Both the position numbers and the translations under genes were made by a program. A model generated the notes under the pieces. That model had not been told where the DNA came from, searched no databases, and saw only the letters and a program-made list of their open reading frames with translations. A stretch of 64,000 bases of DNA from Bacteroidota bacterium (GTDB taxonomy: Bacteria > Bacteroidota > Bacteroidia > Chitinophagales > Saprospiraceae). Position 1 is the first letter of the stretch, and each line of letters opens with the position of its first letter. This document shows, piece by piece, positions 7,394 through 16,216 of the stretch. The DNA is taken from contig JASBVF010000058.1 of assembly GCA_030147525.1 (NCBI GenBank), positions 1 to 64,000 on the forward strand. The letters run 5' to 3'.

Positions 7394-9259
7394 TTACTGC
7401 ACCTTCACATTATCCACTCTGTAAGAAGTCGTCTGTCCACCCGTACCGCTGCCGACGTATTTGAAGGCGATGGCCACTTTTTTACCGATGTAAGGCGAGA
7501 GATCGATATTGCCGGAGGGAATCCATGCATGATCGGCGTCGCTTTGGCCGGCGAGTGTTGCGCCATTCAGCGGCGTCCAGGTGGCATTGAGCGGTTCGCA
7601 GGTGTAATCCGTGGAAATGAGCACGGAAAAGCCGTCGTGTACCCAGAAAGCTTTAGCGGTTTCAAAGCTCAGCGTTTTGGCAGCATCCACATCGATGAGC
7701 GGCGAGATGAGCCAGGTCTCCATTTCAGGTGCAGTATCATTGTAGGCAGTGGCCTGAGCGTAAAGGTTGCCGCTGAATTCCTTGAACTGCCAGTCACGGG
7801 CGCCTTTAGCAACGAAATTCTTCCAGCCGTTGATGGCAACGGAGTTGTTATTGGCTCCACTGGAAAAACCTTCGTTCAAAGTGCTGACGACTACGGGCGG
7901 ATTGTTGATGCATGGATCGACAGGGCCGCCGCCGGTGCCGAGTTTGAGATTGTCCACCCGGAAAGTGCCGGTTTGTCCGGAAGTTCCGCTGCCGACATAC
8001 TTGAATCCGATGGCAACTTTTTGACCGACGAGAGCAGAAAGGTCAATTTCACCGGAAAATATCCATTCGTTATCAGCGCTCCCCTGCCCTGCCAGCGTTG
8101 CGTTGAGCGGTTGCCAGGTTGCTTCCAGCGGATCGCATTCGAAGTCGGTTGAAATCCATGCCGTCAGGCCGTTATGCGTGTAAAAAGCTTTTGCAGTTTC
8201 AAAAGAAAGCTTGAGCGGCTCCGTCAGATCAACGACCGGCGTGACGAGCCAGGTTTCCATTTCGGCAGCATTGTCGTTATAGGCAGTGGCCTGGGCGTAC
8301 ACGTTGCCGCTGAACTCTTTAAACTGCCAGCTTCTGGAGCCTTTCACCACCGCATTCGTCCATCCGTAGATTTGAACAGGGTCATTGTTGGCGCCGCTTT
8401 CAAAATCTTCGTCTACGCCGGTCACAACAACGGGAGAGCCGCCGTTACAGGGATTGCTGCCGCCGCCACCGCAACGGGTGCCGTTCATTTCAAGGTCATT
8501 CAGGTCTCTCACCAGAAACTGGAAATCGTTACGGAATACGCTGAGTACGCCGGTGAAATTACCGTTGCCGTTCGGGACGCCTGAACCTGCAAAATCAGCG
8601 AAGCCGCTGGTGCGGACGATCACCTCTTTCAGGTTACAATCCTGCAGGTAGCGATTGAGGGCGGTCTGGTTGAGCGCATCGGCGAAGGTGCCTGCTGTAT
8701 CGGCAGCCGTGAATTGTACACCTTCGAGGGTGACGAGTGTGCTCACATCAGCGAGGGTGAGTTCGGTGATCTTTTTGACTTTTGGCGCAGGCGGGTCCTT
8801 TTTCACGCCTTTCACCAGATAATCCGTCACCTCCACGATGGGACCAAGTGTAAGGTCCTGGGCGACATAACCACCCAACTGAATGAGATTGTTGTAATCG
8901 CCGAGCACAAGGCCGTTGAGTTTCACGTAAATTTCACGGCCTCTCGGGTAAAAGACGTAGGAATCACGCAAATCGGTGAGGACTTCGATGCCACCCGTTT
9001 CATCCTGAATCACAAAGGTCCGGTACCAGTTGCCGGAAGCATCATCAGCGACGACAATGCCCTTGATGATGAGGTCTTCGTTGATGGTTTCGTACTGTCC
9101 GCTCACGTGCTTAGCTTTTAGCTCCGCAATAGTGGTGGTAACGGTCAGGCCGGGGTCGGTTCCGTCGGTGGGCGGCTGATCAAAATCTTCTTTGATGCAG
9201 GAACCGAAAGAAACGACGAGGATAAAAGCGGGTAAAAATAATTTTAGTAAGGTCTTCAT
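7394..9259 (-). CDS. DUF5689 lipoprotein with two C-terminal jelly-roll-like repeats
   Basis: From the ATG at 9259 the product is 621 residues. The lipoprotein signal ends SFGSC. Residues about 35-265 match DUF5689: an OB-fold-like segment (ITELTLADVSTL, GIVVADDASGNWYRTF, QDETGGIEVLT). Two copies of a roughly 150-residue module follow, each with the stretches GW.N.V.KG.R.WQFKEFSGN, YAQATAYND, EMETWL and GFKYVGSGTxGQT. These resemble the choice-of-anchor/galactose-binding-like modules that often follow DUF5689. It sits 44 bases after the TonB receptor gene, so it is probably the surface-exposed binding partner. OB folds often bind single-stranded nucleic acid, which fits the divergent nuclease gene. 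Confidence 0.85.
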   Translation of the reverse strand: MKTLLKLFLPAFILVVSFGSCIKEDFDQPPTDGTDPGLTVTTTIAELKAKHVSGQYETINEDLIIKGIVVADDASGNWYRTFVIQDETGGIEVLTDLRDSYVFYPRGREIYVKLNGLVLGDYNNLIQLGGYVAQDLTLGPIVEVTDYLVKGVKKDPPAPKVKKITELTLADVSTLVTLEGVQFTAADTAGTFADALNQTALNRYLQDCNLKEVIVRTSGFADFAGSGVPNGNGNFTGVLSVFRNDFQFLVRDLNDLEMNGTRCGGGGSNPCNGGSPVVVTGVDEDFESGANNDPVQIYGWTNAVVKGSRSWQFKEFSGNVYAQATAYNDNAAEMETWLVTPVVDLTEPLKLSFETAKAFYTHNGLTAWISTDFECDPLEATWQPLNATLAGQGSADNEWIFSGEIDLSALVGQKVAIGFKYVGSGTSGQTGTFRVDNLKLGTGGGPVDPCINNPPVVVSTLNEGFSSGANNNSVAINGWKNFVAKGARDWQFKEFSGNLYAQATAYNDTAPEMETWLISPLIDVDAAKTLSFETAKAFWVHDGFSVLISTDYTCEPLNATWTPLNGATLAGQSDADHAWIPSGNIDLSPYIGKKVAIAFKYVGSGTGGQTTSYRVDNVKVQ

Positions 9260-9303
9260 TATCAATTGATTGAAATTGTTGGTGATTGATTAAACGACTT
9301 TGA

Positions 9304-12048
9304 TTAAAACCTGAGGGCGCCGAGCACAAAGAAGTTTGTGCCGTAGGCAAAAAACCTGCGCTCCGGGAAAATATTGATGCCGGACTCCTGCACCTGGGCC
9401 CGTTCGAAGCGAAGCTGCTCGTAGCCGCCGGTGATGACTTCGGCATTCAGCAGATTGGTGACGCCTGCTGTCAGGTAGAAAAACACGTCGTTGATTTTGA
9501 AGGATTTATTGGCAAAAAGGTCAACCGTGACGGCGCTTGGCGCTTTGGTCTGGTCAACAATGCTGTTGTAAAAATCGGAACCCTGCTCCAGTCCGAACAC
9601 CATGTCGGCCGTGCGGCGTTCCGGGCTGATGTCGTAATACGTCCGGTCGAAGTAATTGGCAGTGACACTGAGCGACCAGTACTTTGGCGAACGGTATTCG
9701 AGGCCAAGGCTGCCAGCGGTTTGCGGTGTGCTGGGCAGGTAGAAGTTTTCGATATAAATCTTGCCACGGTCACGGATCACCCCGTCGTCATCCTGGATGA
9801 AGATGCCGTTAGGCCGGGAAGTGTAGATGTATTCGCCGATGGCGCCGGCGCCTCTCAGGCTCAGGGTGGAAGAAAGCTTGGCTTCCAACGCCACTTCGAT
9901 ACCGGCATGCCTGCGATCAAGGCCGGTGAGAATGTAGGTACCAAAGCGTGTCAGGTCACCCGGAAGGAAGAAGCGGTTCAGCTTCAGCCCGTCGTTGATC
10001 TGGGTATAAAAAAACGTGGCTCTTGCTTTCAAGTTGGGCGAACGCAGCTGGTAACCTGCCTCCGTGGAAACCACGTTCTCCTCCGTCAGCCCAGGCACGA
10101 TCTGATCCCGGATACGGGAAGAGGCATAGGCATTGCGGGCGTCGGGAGCACGGTTGAGGTAAGCGGCATTGGCGTAGAGGTAATTCCTTCCGTCGATTTT
10201 ATAGGTCAAACCGCCCTTGGTGGCGTAGTTGAAATATTGCTGTTTTTCGGAATCGCCGAGCGAGCTGTCGGGAAAACGGCCGTTGCGGAAGTAACCGGTC
10301 CGCCAGAACTCCGTGGTGGAAATTTCACCGGCCAGAAAGAAGTCAAAGCGGCTGAAACTGAACTGGCCTTGCAGCCATGAGCTGTACTTCCGGCCGTTGA
10401 TGTCGAAATCATAGCCGTAAGTATCACCTTCCCGGACGATTACATCGTCATTTTCGAGGTTAAAATTGGGCGATTGCCCCGGTATCGCATTTTCCAAAGC
10501 AAAACGATCGAGGTTGACATAGTAGTCGCCACCGAGCAAATCCGCCAGCGTTCTGAAATTGTGAATTTTTTCATGGGCAGCGGTCAGTCCGAAGTTGATG
10601 GTCAGGTGGTCCGACACGACATTTTGATAGGTAGAGCTTGCATTGAAACGCTTCGTATCGGAACGCTGATCGGAAAGCACGTACTGGGACCAGTTTCCGG
10701 GTTCGCCGTTGAAGGATTGGCCGTTGTTCACGTTGGCTTCGTAGAGTTTATCCCATTGAATCTGTAAAAGGGCCGGGTTAGCAAGGTACGCCTGCCGGAC
10801 TTGCTCTGCCGTTTCGGAGCTTTCCAGCGCATGGAAGGACGGAAGGTTGCGGTAGTAGTCGGCTCTTGGGTCCGGAGCGTTGAACCAGTCAAGCGACGTT
10901 CTGCCATAGTGCCCGAACATGTAGCCGGCGGAGGTCATGAGGGTGGCATTGTCACTCAGCTGCCAGTCATGCCTGAGCACGAAAAGCGGTTGATGGGAGT
11001 TCACGACCCTTGCGTTGCGTTTTTCACCGTTTTGGTAACCCCAGTTAGGGTTGTAAAAGTTGGTGCCTGCAAGTTCGTTGGCCTCCTGCACGGAAGCGCC
11101 CTGCGAACCACGCCTTGTGGGCGAACCGAGGGCGGTGAGGTTGAGCATATGGTTTTTACCGAGCTTCTTGTCGATGGAAGCGAAATAAGAGTAGGCGTCA
11201 TAAAACGTACCCGGCACGTAGCCTTCCTGCGACCAGCGTTTTGAACCGGAAAAGGAAAAAGCCCAACCGCTGCTGAGCATGCCGGTGGACCAGGTACCCA
11301 TCAAACGGCCATTGTACGACCGGTTGGAGAACATGTAGGAGAATCTTTTCTGCTTGCGTTGCTCCGAAGCACGGGTATCAAATGCGATGCCGCCGCCGAT
11401 GCCGCCGAAGGTGAAAGCCAGCGGGCTGAGATCGATGGATGATTCCCGGTTACGGGTCACGTCGTTCAGACCACCCCAGGTGCTCCAGTACACAGCGTCG
11501 TTTTCCAGGGAGTTAAAAGGCATCCCGTTGAAGAGTACGACTGTCTCCTGGCTGTAACCCCGGATGTCGAAGCCGCCGGTGCTAAGGTTAAAAGACGCAG
11601 CGTTGACGAAGGGGTCCCTCGAAGCGGAAAGAATGCCGGAGATGTTCTGGCCGTCAAGTTCACTTTCCTCTTCGTCTGCTGAAAGCGTGATGACGGGGAT
11701 GCGATCTTCATCCGTGACGATTTCACGGATGTTGGTGACAGGGTGAGCCATGGAAATTACGCCGAGATTGATTTGCTGGCGGCCATTGGGCACTACAGTT
11801 TGCTCGTACAGCGAGAAGCCCTGCTTGAAAAAGCTAAGGACGATGGTCTGACCATAAGCATCGAGCTTCAAATTAAAAAAACCGTTCTCGTCAGTGGTCG
11901 TTTCGGTATTGGCAGCACTCACGGTGACGCCGGGAACATCTGTACCGTTGTCAGCATCTCTGACCGTTCCGGTTATTTGCAGGGTTTGCGCCTGCACTGA
12001 CAGACTTAATAAGGTGAAAAGGAGAAAAGAAGGGAAGAAATGTTTCAT
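9304..12048 (-). CDS. TonB-dependent outer membrane receptor with carboxypeptidase-regulatory N-domain
   Basis: The start is the ATG at 12048, which opens a clean signal peptide ending SVQAQ; the longer open frame adds seven unlikely residues. The 914-residue protein has a carboxypeptidase-regulatory-like domain (ITGTVRDADNGTDVPGVTV), then a plug domain (FDIRGYSQETVVLFNGMPF), then a beta-barrel ending in the aromatic residue of FFVLGALRF. It imports a ligand across the outer membrane using TonB energy. It is followed by the DUF5689 lipoprotein and divergent from an EEP nuclease/phosphatase, a grouping I know from other Bacteroidota. The ligand is inferred to be a nucleic-acid or phosphoester product. 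Confidence 0.93.
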   Translation of the reverse strand: MKHFFPSFLLFTLLSLSVQAQTLQITGTVRDADNGTDVPGVTVSAANTETTTDENGFFNLKLDAYGQTIVLSFFKQGFSLYEQTVVPNGRQQINLGVISMAHPVTNIREIVTDEDRIPVITLSADEEESELDGQNISGILSASRDPFVNAASFNLSTGGFDIRGYSQETVVLFNGMPFNSLENDAVYWSTWGGLNDVTRNRESSIDLSPLAFTFGGIGGGIAFDTRASEQRKQKRFSYMFSNRSYNGRLMGTWSTGMLSSGWAFSFSGSKRWSQEGYVPGTFYDAYSYFASIDKKLGKNHMLNLTALGSPTRRGSQGASVQEANELAGTNFYNPNWGYQNGEKRNARVVNSHQPLFVLRHDWQLSDNATLMTSAGYMFGHYGRTSLDWFNAPDPRADYYRNLPSFHALESSETAEQVRQAYLANPALLQIQWDKLYEANVNNGQSFNGEPGNWSQYVLSDQRSDTKRFNASSTYQNVVSDHLTINFGLTAAHEKIHNFRTLADLLGGDYYVNLDRFALENAIPGQSPNFNLENDDVIVREGDTYGYDFDINGRKYSSWLQGQFSFSRFDFFLAGEISTTEFWRTGYFRNGRFPDSSLGDSEKQQYFNYATKGGLTYKIDGRNYLYANAAYLNRAPDARNAYASSRIRDQIVPGLTEENVVSTEAGYQLRSPNLKARATFFYTQINDGLKLNRFFLPGDLTRFGTYILTGLDRRHAGIEVALEAKLSSTLSLRGAGAIGEYIYTSRPNGIFIQDDDGVIRDRGKIYIENFYLPSTPQTAGSLGLEYRSPKYWSLSVTANYFDRTYYDISPERRTADMVFGLEQGSDFYNSIVDQTKAPSAVTVDLFANKSFKINDVFFYLTAGVTNLLNAEVITGGYEQLRFERAQVQESGINIFPERRFFAYGTNFFVLGALRF

Positions 12049-12401
12049 ACACATAGTTTGAGTGGGCAAAGGTAGTAAGCCCGTTTTATCAAAATGGTAA
12101 GCATGGGAAATTTTACAATCGCTTAACTCCCCCAGGCTGTTGTTTTGTCTGATGGATTACCGGATTGAGTGCAGGTGGCGGGCTGAAGTGTGATTTGTTT
12201 TATCGTAAAAACACCCCAAAGACAAGCTCGCAGCTCATTTTCCACAAAATGAAAGGGTCATTTTTTTCTTTTAAAATAGCTGGGGTGACGCACAATGGTT
12301 TTCGTTGGTGTGAAATTTACCGGAGAATTAACTCCATATGCTGGAAGGTAAAAAACAGATTAGCGTAGATTTGCCGCCCTTGAATCATTATAAACTACAG
12401 C
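12049..12401. promoter_or_regulatory. Divergent promoter region between TonB receptor and EEP genes
   Basis: This 353-base spacer holds a TAnnTTTG motif for each side: TACCTTTG read on the minus strand (12067-12074), 19 bases before the receptor ATG, and TAGATTTG on the plus strand (12366-12373), 29 bases before the EEP ATG. The -33 elements are weak on both sides. Nothing else was recognised in the spacer. Confidence 0.5.
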
Positions 12402-13454
12402 ATGTTGAAACAGTACCTCACCCTGATCTTTCTCTTTTTTCTGCTTTCGTTTTCCAACGCACAAGACCAGCAGTACAAAGTTGCCTGCATCGGTTTTTAC
12501 AACCTTGAAAATCTTTTCGACACCGAAGACGACCCTGCCATCAACGATGAGGAGTTCTTGCCAACCGGCACCCGCCTCTGGACGACCGAAGTCTACCAGG
12601 AAAAGCAGCGGAACCTCGCCAGGGTTATCTCTGAGTTGGGCACCGGCCTCACTCCTGACGGCGTGGCGATCCTCGGCGTTTCCGAAATTGAGAACAGACG
12701 GGTACTCGAAGACCTTGTGAAAGAACCCGCACTCGCCAGCCGAAATTATCAGATCGTTCATTACGATTCACCCGACCGCCGTGGAATTGACGTTGGGTTG
12801 ATCTATCAGCCGAAATATTTTACCGTAACCGGCAGCAAGGCCATTCCATTGATGATTTATGGTGATGATGAAAGCAGAATTTACACCCGTGACATACTTT
12901 ACGTCGCCGGACTGCTGGATGGGGAGCCCCTGCATGTGCTTGTCAATCACTGGCCTTCCCGTCGGGGCGGCGAGGCAGCGACACAGCCCTACCGCAATGC
13001 CGCAGCGCTGATCTGTAAAAATGTAAAGGATTCGCTGCTGCAAATTGACCCCAACGCAAAAGTCCTCGTCATGGGCGACCTCAACGATGACCCGACCAGC
13101 CCCAGCGTTAAAAAAGTAATGGCCGCCAAACACAAAAAAGATGCAGTGAAAGCCGGCGACTTTTTTAATCCAATGCATGAATATTTCAAAAAAGGCATCG
13201 GCACACTGGCTTATCGGGATGCCTGGAGCCTTTTCGATCAGATCATCCTGACGGAAGGCCTGGTGAATGAAAAGCAGAACGGGTTCAGGTTTTACAAAGC
13301 ACAGGTTTACAACGAAAAATACCTCATCCAGAAAACCGGGCAGTTTAAAGGCTATCCCTACCGTACATTCGATTTTGATAATTACATCGCCGGGTACAGC
13401 GATCACTTTCCCGTGTTTGTTTATTTGATCAAACCGCTCCCGGACAGGCCATGA
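12402..13454 (+). CDS. Exported endonuclease/exonuclease/phosphatase-family hydrolase
   Basis: This 350-residue protein has a signal peptide ending SNAQ (about residue 20). The EEP (DNase I-like) fold is clear: FYNLENLF with the first metal-site Asn, GVSEIENR with the metal-binding Glu, DRRGIDVGLIY, the NHWPSR box with catalytic His, VMGDLNDDP with catalytic Asp/Asn, and the final YSDHFPV with Asp-His. All catalytic positions appear present. Family members cleave phosphodiesters in DNA, RNA, sphingomyelin or inositol phosphates; the export signal and the divergent TonB/DUF5689 operon suggest extracellular or periplasmic DNA/RNA degradation. Confidence 0.92.
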   Translation: MLKQYLTLIFLFFLLSFSNAQDQQYKVACIGFYNLENLFDTEDDPAINDEEFLPTGTRLWTTEVYQEKQRNLARVISELGTGLTPDGVAILGVSEIENRRVLEDLVKEPALASRNYQIVHYDSPDRRGIDVGLIYQPKYFTVTGSKAIPLMIYGDDESRIYTRDILYVAGLLDGEPLHVLVNHWPSRRGGEAATQPYRNAAALICKNVKDSLLQIDPNAKVLVMGDLNDDPTSPSVKKVMAAKHKKDAVKAGDFFNPMHEYFKKGIGTLAYRDAWSLFDQIILTEGLVNEKQNGFRFYKAQVYNEKYLIQKTGQFKGYPYRTFDFDNYIAGYSDHFPVFVYLIKPLPDRP

Positions 13455-13573
13455 CTTTTTGATCGTTGAGAGATAACCGGGCGGGCATGTGTGGCGTGCG
13501 CTCGGATTTTTATTTATGTTTGCTTGTCAGGCCGTGGGCACAAAAAACCTCCCGGCCCATTGTTCCCTGTATT

Positions 13574-14872
13574 ATGTCTCTCAGCAAACCACCACTCGAG
13601 CTCAACGCCGACTTCAAGTACGCACTGGATGTGCTGGAAAAAACGGAGCGTAGTATGTTCATAACCGGCCGTGCAGGCACCGGGAAGTCCACCCTGTTAC
13701 AGCTGTTCAGAAATACGACCAAGAAGAAAATGGTCGTCCTGGCACCTACCGGCATTGCAGCCCTCAACGTGAAGGGGCAGACTATCCATTCCTTTTTCGG
13801 CTTTCCGCCCCGGCTGATCATGGCGAAGGATATTCGCAAGAATTTCACCCGCAAGTGGTTCAAAAAGATTGAAGTCATGGTGATCGACGAGATCAGCATG
13901 GTGCGTGCGGATCTGTTGGATGCCATCGATCGTTCACTGCAAATACACCGGGAGAATCCGCTGCCCTTTGGCGGTGTGCAGATGGTTTTTATCGGAGATT
14001 TATTCCAACTGCCGCCAGTCATCGCTACGGAAGAGGAAAAGCGCCTGTTTGAAATGGCGTACGACACCCCGTACTTTTTTTCGTCAAACGTGCTGCAGGA
14101 ACTGGAAATCGAAATGTTCGAACTCAGAAAAGTGTACCGGCAGGAGAACCGGCATTTTCTTCGTCTGCTCGATGCGGTCCGGCTCAATCAGGCCGACTGG
14201 GAAGATCTCGACGACCTGAACACCCGATACCTTCCCAATTTTGAAACAGAAAAAAACTACATCACGCTTTCGCCCCGCAACGCAAAAGTAGACCGCATCA
14301 ACATCAGGGAACTTGCCAACCTGAACTCGCCCGAATACATTTTCAAAGCCACCATCGAAGGAACTTTCGACCCTCGCCTCTACCCTACCGAAGCTTCACT
14401 CCGACTGAGAAAAGGGGCGCAGGTGATGTTTATCAAAAATGATCCGGAAGGGAATTTCGTCAACGGCACCATCGGAAAAATAGTAGAGGTCAACGGCGAT
14501 TCCATCAAAGTCTTTTCCGATGAAAAAGGAAGTCCCGGCGAGATTGAGGTCTTCCCGATGGAATGGGAAATTTTGCGGTACAAACAGGCAAAGGACGACC
14601 CCAACGACCTTGAAACTGAGATAATTGGCAGGTTTGAACAATACCCGCTAAAGCTGGCCTGGGCCGTAACCATCCACAAATCGCAGGGTAAAACATTTGA
14701 CAAAGTCATCATCGACATGGACCGTGGCGCCTTTGAATTTGGGCAGACTTACGTTGCACTGAGCCGCTGCCGTACCCTCGAAGGAATTGTCCTCAAACAA
14801 AAACTGCAACACTCCGATATTCTCGTTGATGAAAGAATTGTGGACTTCTATGAGCGAAACATGAGGCGTTGA
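13574..14872 (+). CDS. PIF1/RecD-like superfamily 1 DNA helicase
   Basis: I place the start at ATG 13574, 45 bases after a predicted transcription start (TATGTTTG at 13515-13522); the longer frame from 13466 has no family-like sequence. The 432-residue protein has Walker A GRAGTGKST, motif Ia LAPTGIAALNVKGQTIHSFF, Walker B VMVIDEISMV, motif III FIGDLFQLPPV and the C-terminal motifs WAVTIHKSQGKTFD and TYVALSRCRTLEGI. It is a compact PIF1-type ATP-dependent 5'-3' helicase acting on DNA, with no extra nuclease or accessory domain. Confidence 0.93.
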   Translation: MSLSKPPLELNADFKYALDVLEKTERSMFITGRAGTGKSTLLQLFRNTTKKKMVVLAPTGIAALNVKGQTIHSFFGFPPRLIMAKDIRKNFTRKWFKKIEVMVIDEISMVRADLLDAIDRSLQIHRENPLPFGGVQMVFIGDLFQLPPVIATEEEKRLFEMAYDTPYFFSSNVLQELEIEMFELRKVYRQENRHFLRLLDAVRLNQADWEDLDDLNTRYLPNFETEKNYITLSPRNAKVDRINIRELANLNSPEYIFKATIEGTFDPRLYPTEASLRLRKGAQVMFIKNDPEGNFVNGTIGKIVEVNGDSIKVFSDEKGSPGEIEVFPMEWEILRYKQAKDDPNDLETEIIGRFEQYPLKLAWAVTIHKSQGKTFDKVIIDMDRGAFEFGQTYVALSRCRTLEGIVLKQKLQHSDILVDERIVDFYERNMRR

Positions 14873-14938
14873 GCGTTCTTTAGGTCGAAAATTAAAACAA
14901 AACTTCAAATCGACATTCGTTCATCAAAATCAGGTTTT

Positions 14939-15331
14939 ATGAAATCCCTCTCGATCATCACCCTGCTATTGACAATCTCCCTGACCTTTTCTTTTCAACC
15001 GGCCAGCGCCGCCATTGCAAAATCCAAACCTGCGCTGGAAGAGACAACCACCGCACCGCTATCCGGCAAAATTGTAAAAAAGGCTAAAAAACAGGAATCC
15101 CGAATTGCCAGACTAAAAGCAAAACTGGAAAAGAAGTTTGAAAAGCTGAGAAAGAAGTTGCTCAACGGAACAGCGAGCGATTACCTGATCATCAGTCTGG
15201 GTTTGCTCCTTGCTGCCATCCTGTTTTTTGCGTTGAATGGTTCTACCGGTGTTTTCAATGTGTTTGGCTCGGTAGCAGCGATTGCGGCAGTTGTGTTTTT
15301 CGTGTTGTGGCTGCTGGAGCTGAAAAAATAA
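14939..15331 (+). CDS. Small membrane protein with basic helical segment
   Basis: This 130-residue protein has a signal peptide (about 1-25). A strongly basic, probably coiled-coil stretch follows (RIARLKAKLEKKFEKLRKKL, residues about 55-75). Two closely spaced transmembrane helices then span about 82-102 and 105-127, ending LLELKK. This layout is typical of small Bacteroidota inner-membrane proteins of unknown role. It precedes a strong bidirectional terminator and is not part of the respiratory run on the other strand. Confidence 0.75.
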   Translation: MKSLSIITLLLTISLTFSFQPASAAIAKSKPALEETTTAPLSGKIVKKAKKQESRIARLKAKLEKKFEKLRKKLLNGTASDYLIISLGLLLAAILFFALNGSTGVFNVFGSVAAIAAVVFFVLWLLELKK

Positions 15332-15346
15332 CCCGTCGCCTGAAAC

Positions 15347-15380
15347 AAAAAAGCCCCGGTCGGTTGACCGGGGCTTTTTT
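15347..15380. terminator. Bidirectional rho-independent terminator
   Basis: GCCCCGGTC (15353-15361) pairs with GACCGGGGC (15366-15374) around a GGTT loop, flanked by six A and six T. It lies between the convergent ends of the small membrane protein (plus) and the roughly 17 kb respiratory run (minus), and can stop both. Confidence 0.92.
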
Positions 15381-15383
15381 GTT

Positions 15384-15623
15384 TCAAAGTTCCTCTTCTT
15401 TTTTGCGGTTTTTCCACCAAACGAATCCGATGGTGCCGACCAAAAGATAAGGAAGTGAAAGCATGTAAAGAATGCCGCTGTTCAGGCCTTTGCCGGCGCT
15501 GCCACCGTTTTTCAGGTTGCTCTCCGCACCAATTTTACACATGGGGCACTGAGCCGGAACTTCAGGTGAAATAACCGCAAGCAGAAAGAATATCGTCAGG
15601 ATTTTTAAAAAATGCTTTTTCAT
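15384..15623 (-). CDS. Small CPMC-motif membrane protein at the end of the oxidase cluster
   Basis: This 79-residue protein has a signal peptide (ending PEVPAQ), then a CPMC motif just after the cleavage site, and one C-terminal transmembrane helix (about residues 50-70) followed by a charged tail. The mature form would present CPMC at the periplasmic membrane surface. It is the last gene of the run, 13 bases after the DUF420 gene. A CxxC next to Met in an oxidase-assembly cluster suggests copper or thiol chemistry. That is inference; I do not know a studied homologue. Confidence 0.7.
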   Translation of the reverse strand: MKKHFLKILTIFFLLAVISPEVPAQCPMCKIGAESNLKNGGSAGKGLNSGILYMLSLPYLLVGTIGFVWWKNRKKEEEL

Positions 15624-15636
15624 AATTCAAGAGATT

Positions 15637-16176
15637 TTATGTGTAGTAGGGCTTGATCATGAAATACAGAACCGGTCCTGTCACCGCAACGTACAACCAC
15701 ACCCAATACACCCATCTGGCCATTTTCTTATGCCGGTCAAACTGTTTTGTGTAAGCCCTGATAAAAGTAAACAAAATAAAAGGGAAAATGACTGCCGCCA
15801 GGATTACATGTGTGATCAGCAGGAAAAAATAAACATACCGGATCGTGCCTTCCCCTCCGAATTTCGTCTCTTCCGTTGTGAAATGGTACAGCACATAGCC
15901 CAACAAAAACAGCAACGACGTCAGAACGGAAGCGGTCATCGCCTGCTGGTGTTTTTCGATCTGTTTATTTTTGATGAAATAAAGCCCGGCAATCAAAATG
16001 ACAGCGGTCAACGCATTGAGCGTAGAATAAACCGCCGGCAAGAACGTAAAATCAATGGAAGTCTCGATTTTGACTCTTCGCATCAAAACCACCAACAGCA
16101 AGACTGCACCGGTAATGACCCAGGCAAACTTATTCAGCTTTTTTTCTAATTCGATGTTCGGTTGAATCGTACTCAT
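15637..16176 (-). CDS. DUF420 membrane protein, cytochrome oxidase-associated
   Basis: The start is the ATG at 16176, giving 179 residues. Five hydrophobic segments are visible, with the family pattern of His residues at helix ends (EKHQQAM, YVLYHFTTEE, LLITHVILA, QFDRHKKMARW). DUF420 proteins (CtaM-like) are associated with assembly or function of heme-copper oxidases and usually lie in their clusters, as here. It falls between the SCO-like gene and the small CPMC gene. Confidence 0.88.
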   Translation of the reverse strand: MSTIQPNIELEKKLNKFAWVITGAVLLLVVLMRRVKIETSIDFTFLPAVYSTLNALTAVILIAGLYFIKNKQIEKHQQAMTASVLTSLLFLLGYVLYHFTTEETKFGGEGTIRYVYFFLLITHVILAAVIFPFILFTFIRAYTKQFDRHKKMARWVYWVWLYVAVTGPVLYFMIKPYYT

Positions 16177-16216
16177 GCTCAAAATTCAGTTAAATGAAAG
16201 CTGTATTCCGAACAGC

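Noticed and set aside
7268-8152. 294-codon plus-strand open frame
   Set aside because: It is antisense to the DUF5689 gene, starts inside the terminator region and has no recognisable domain; the repeated modules of the real gene create its repeats.
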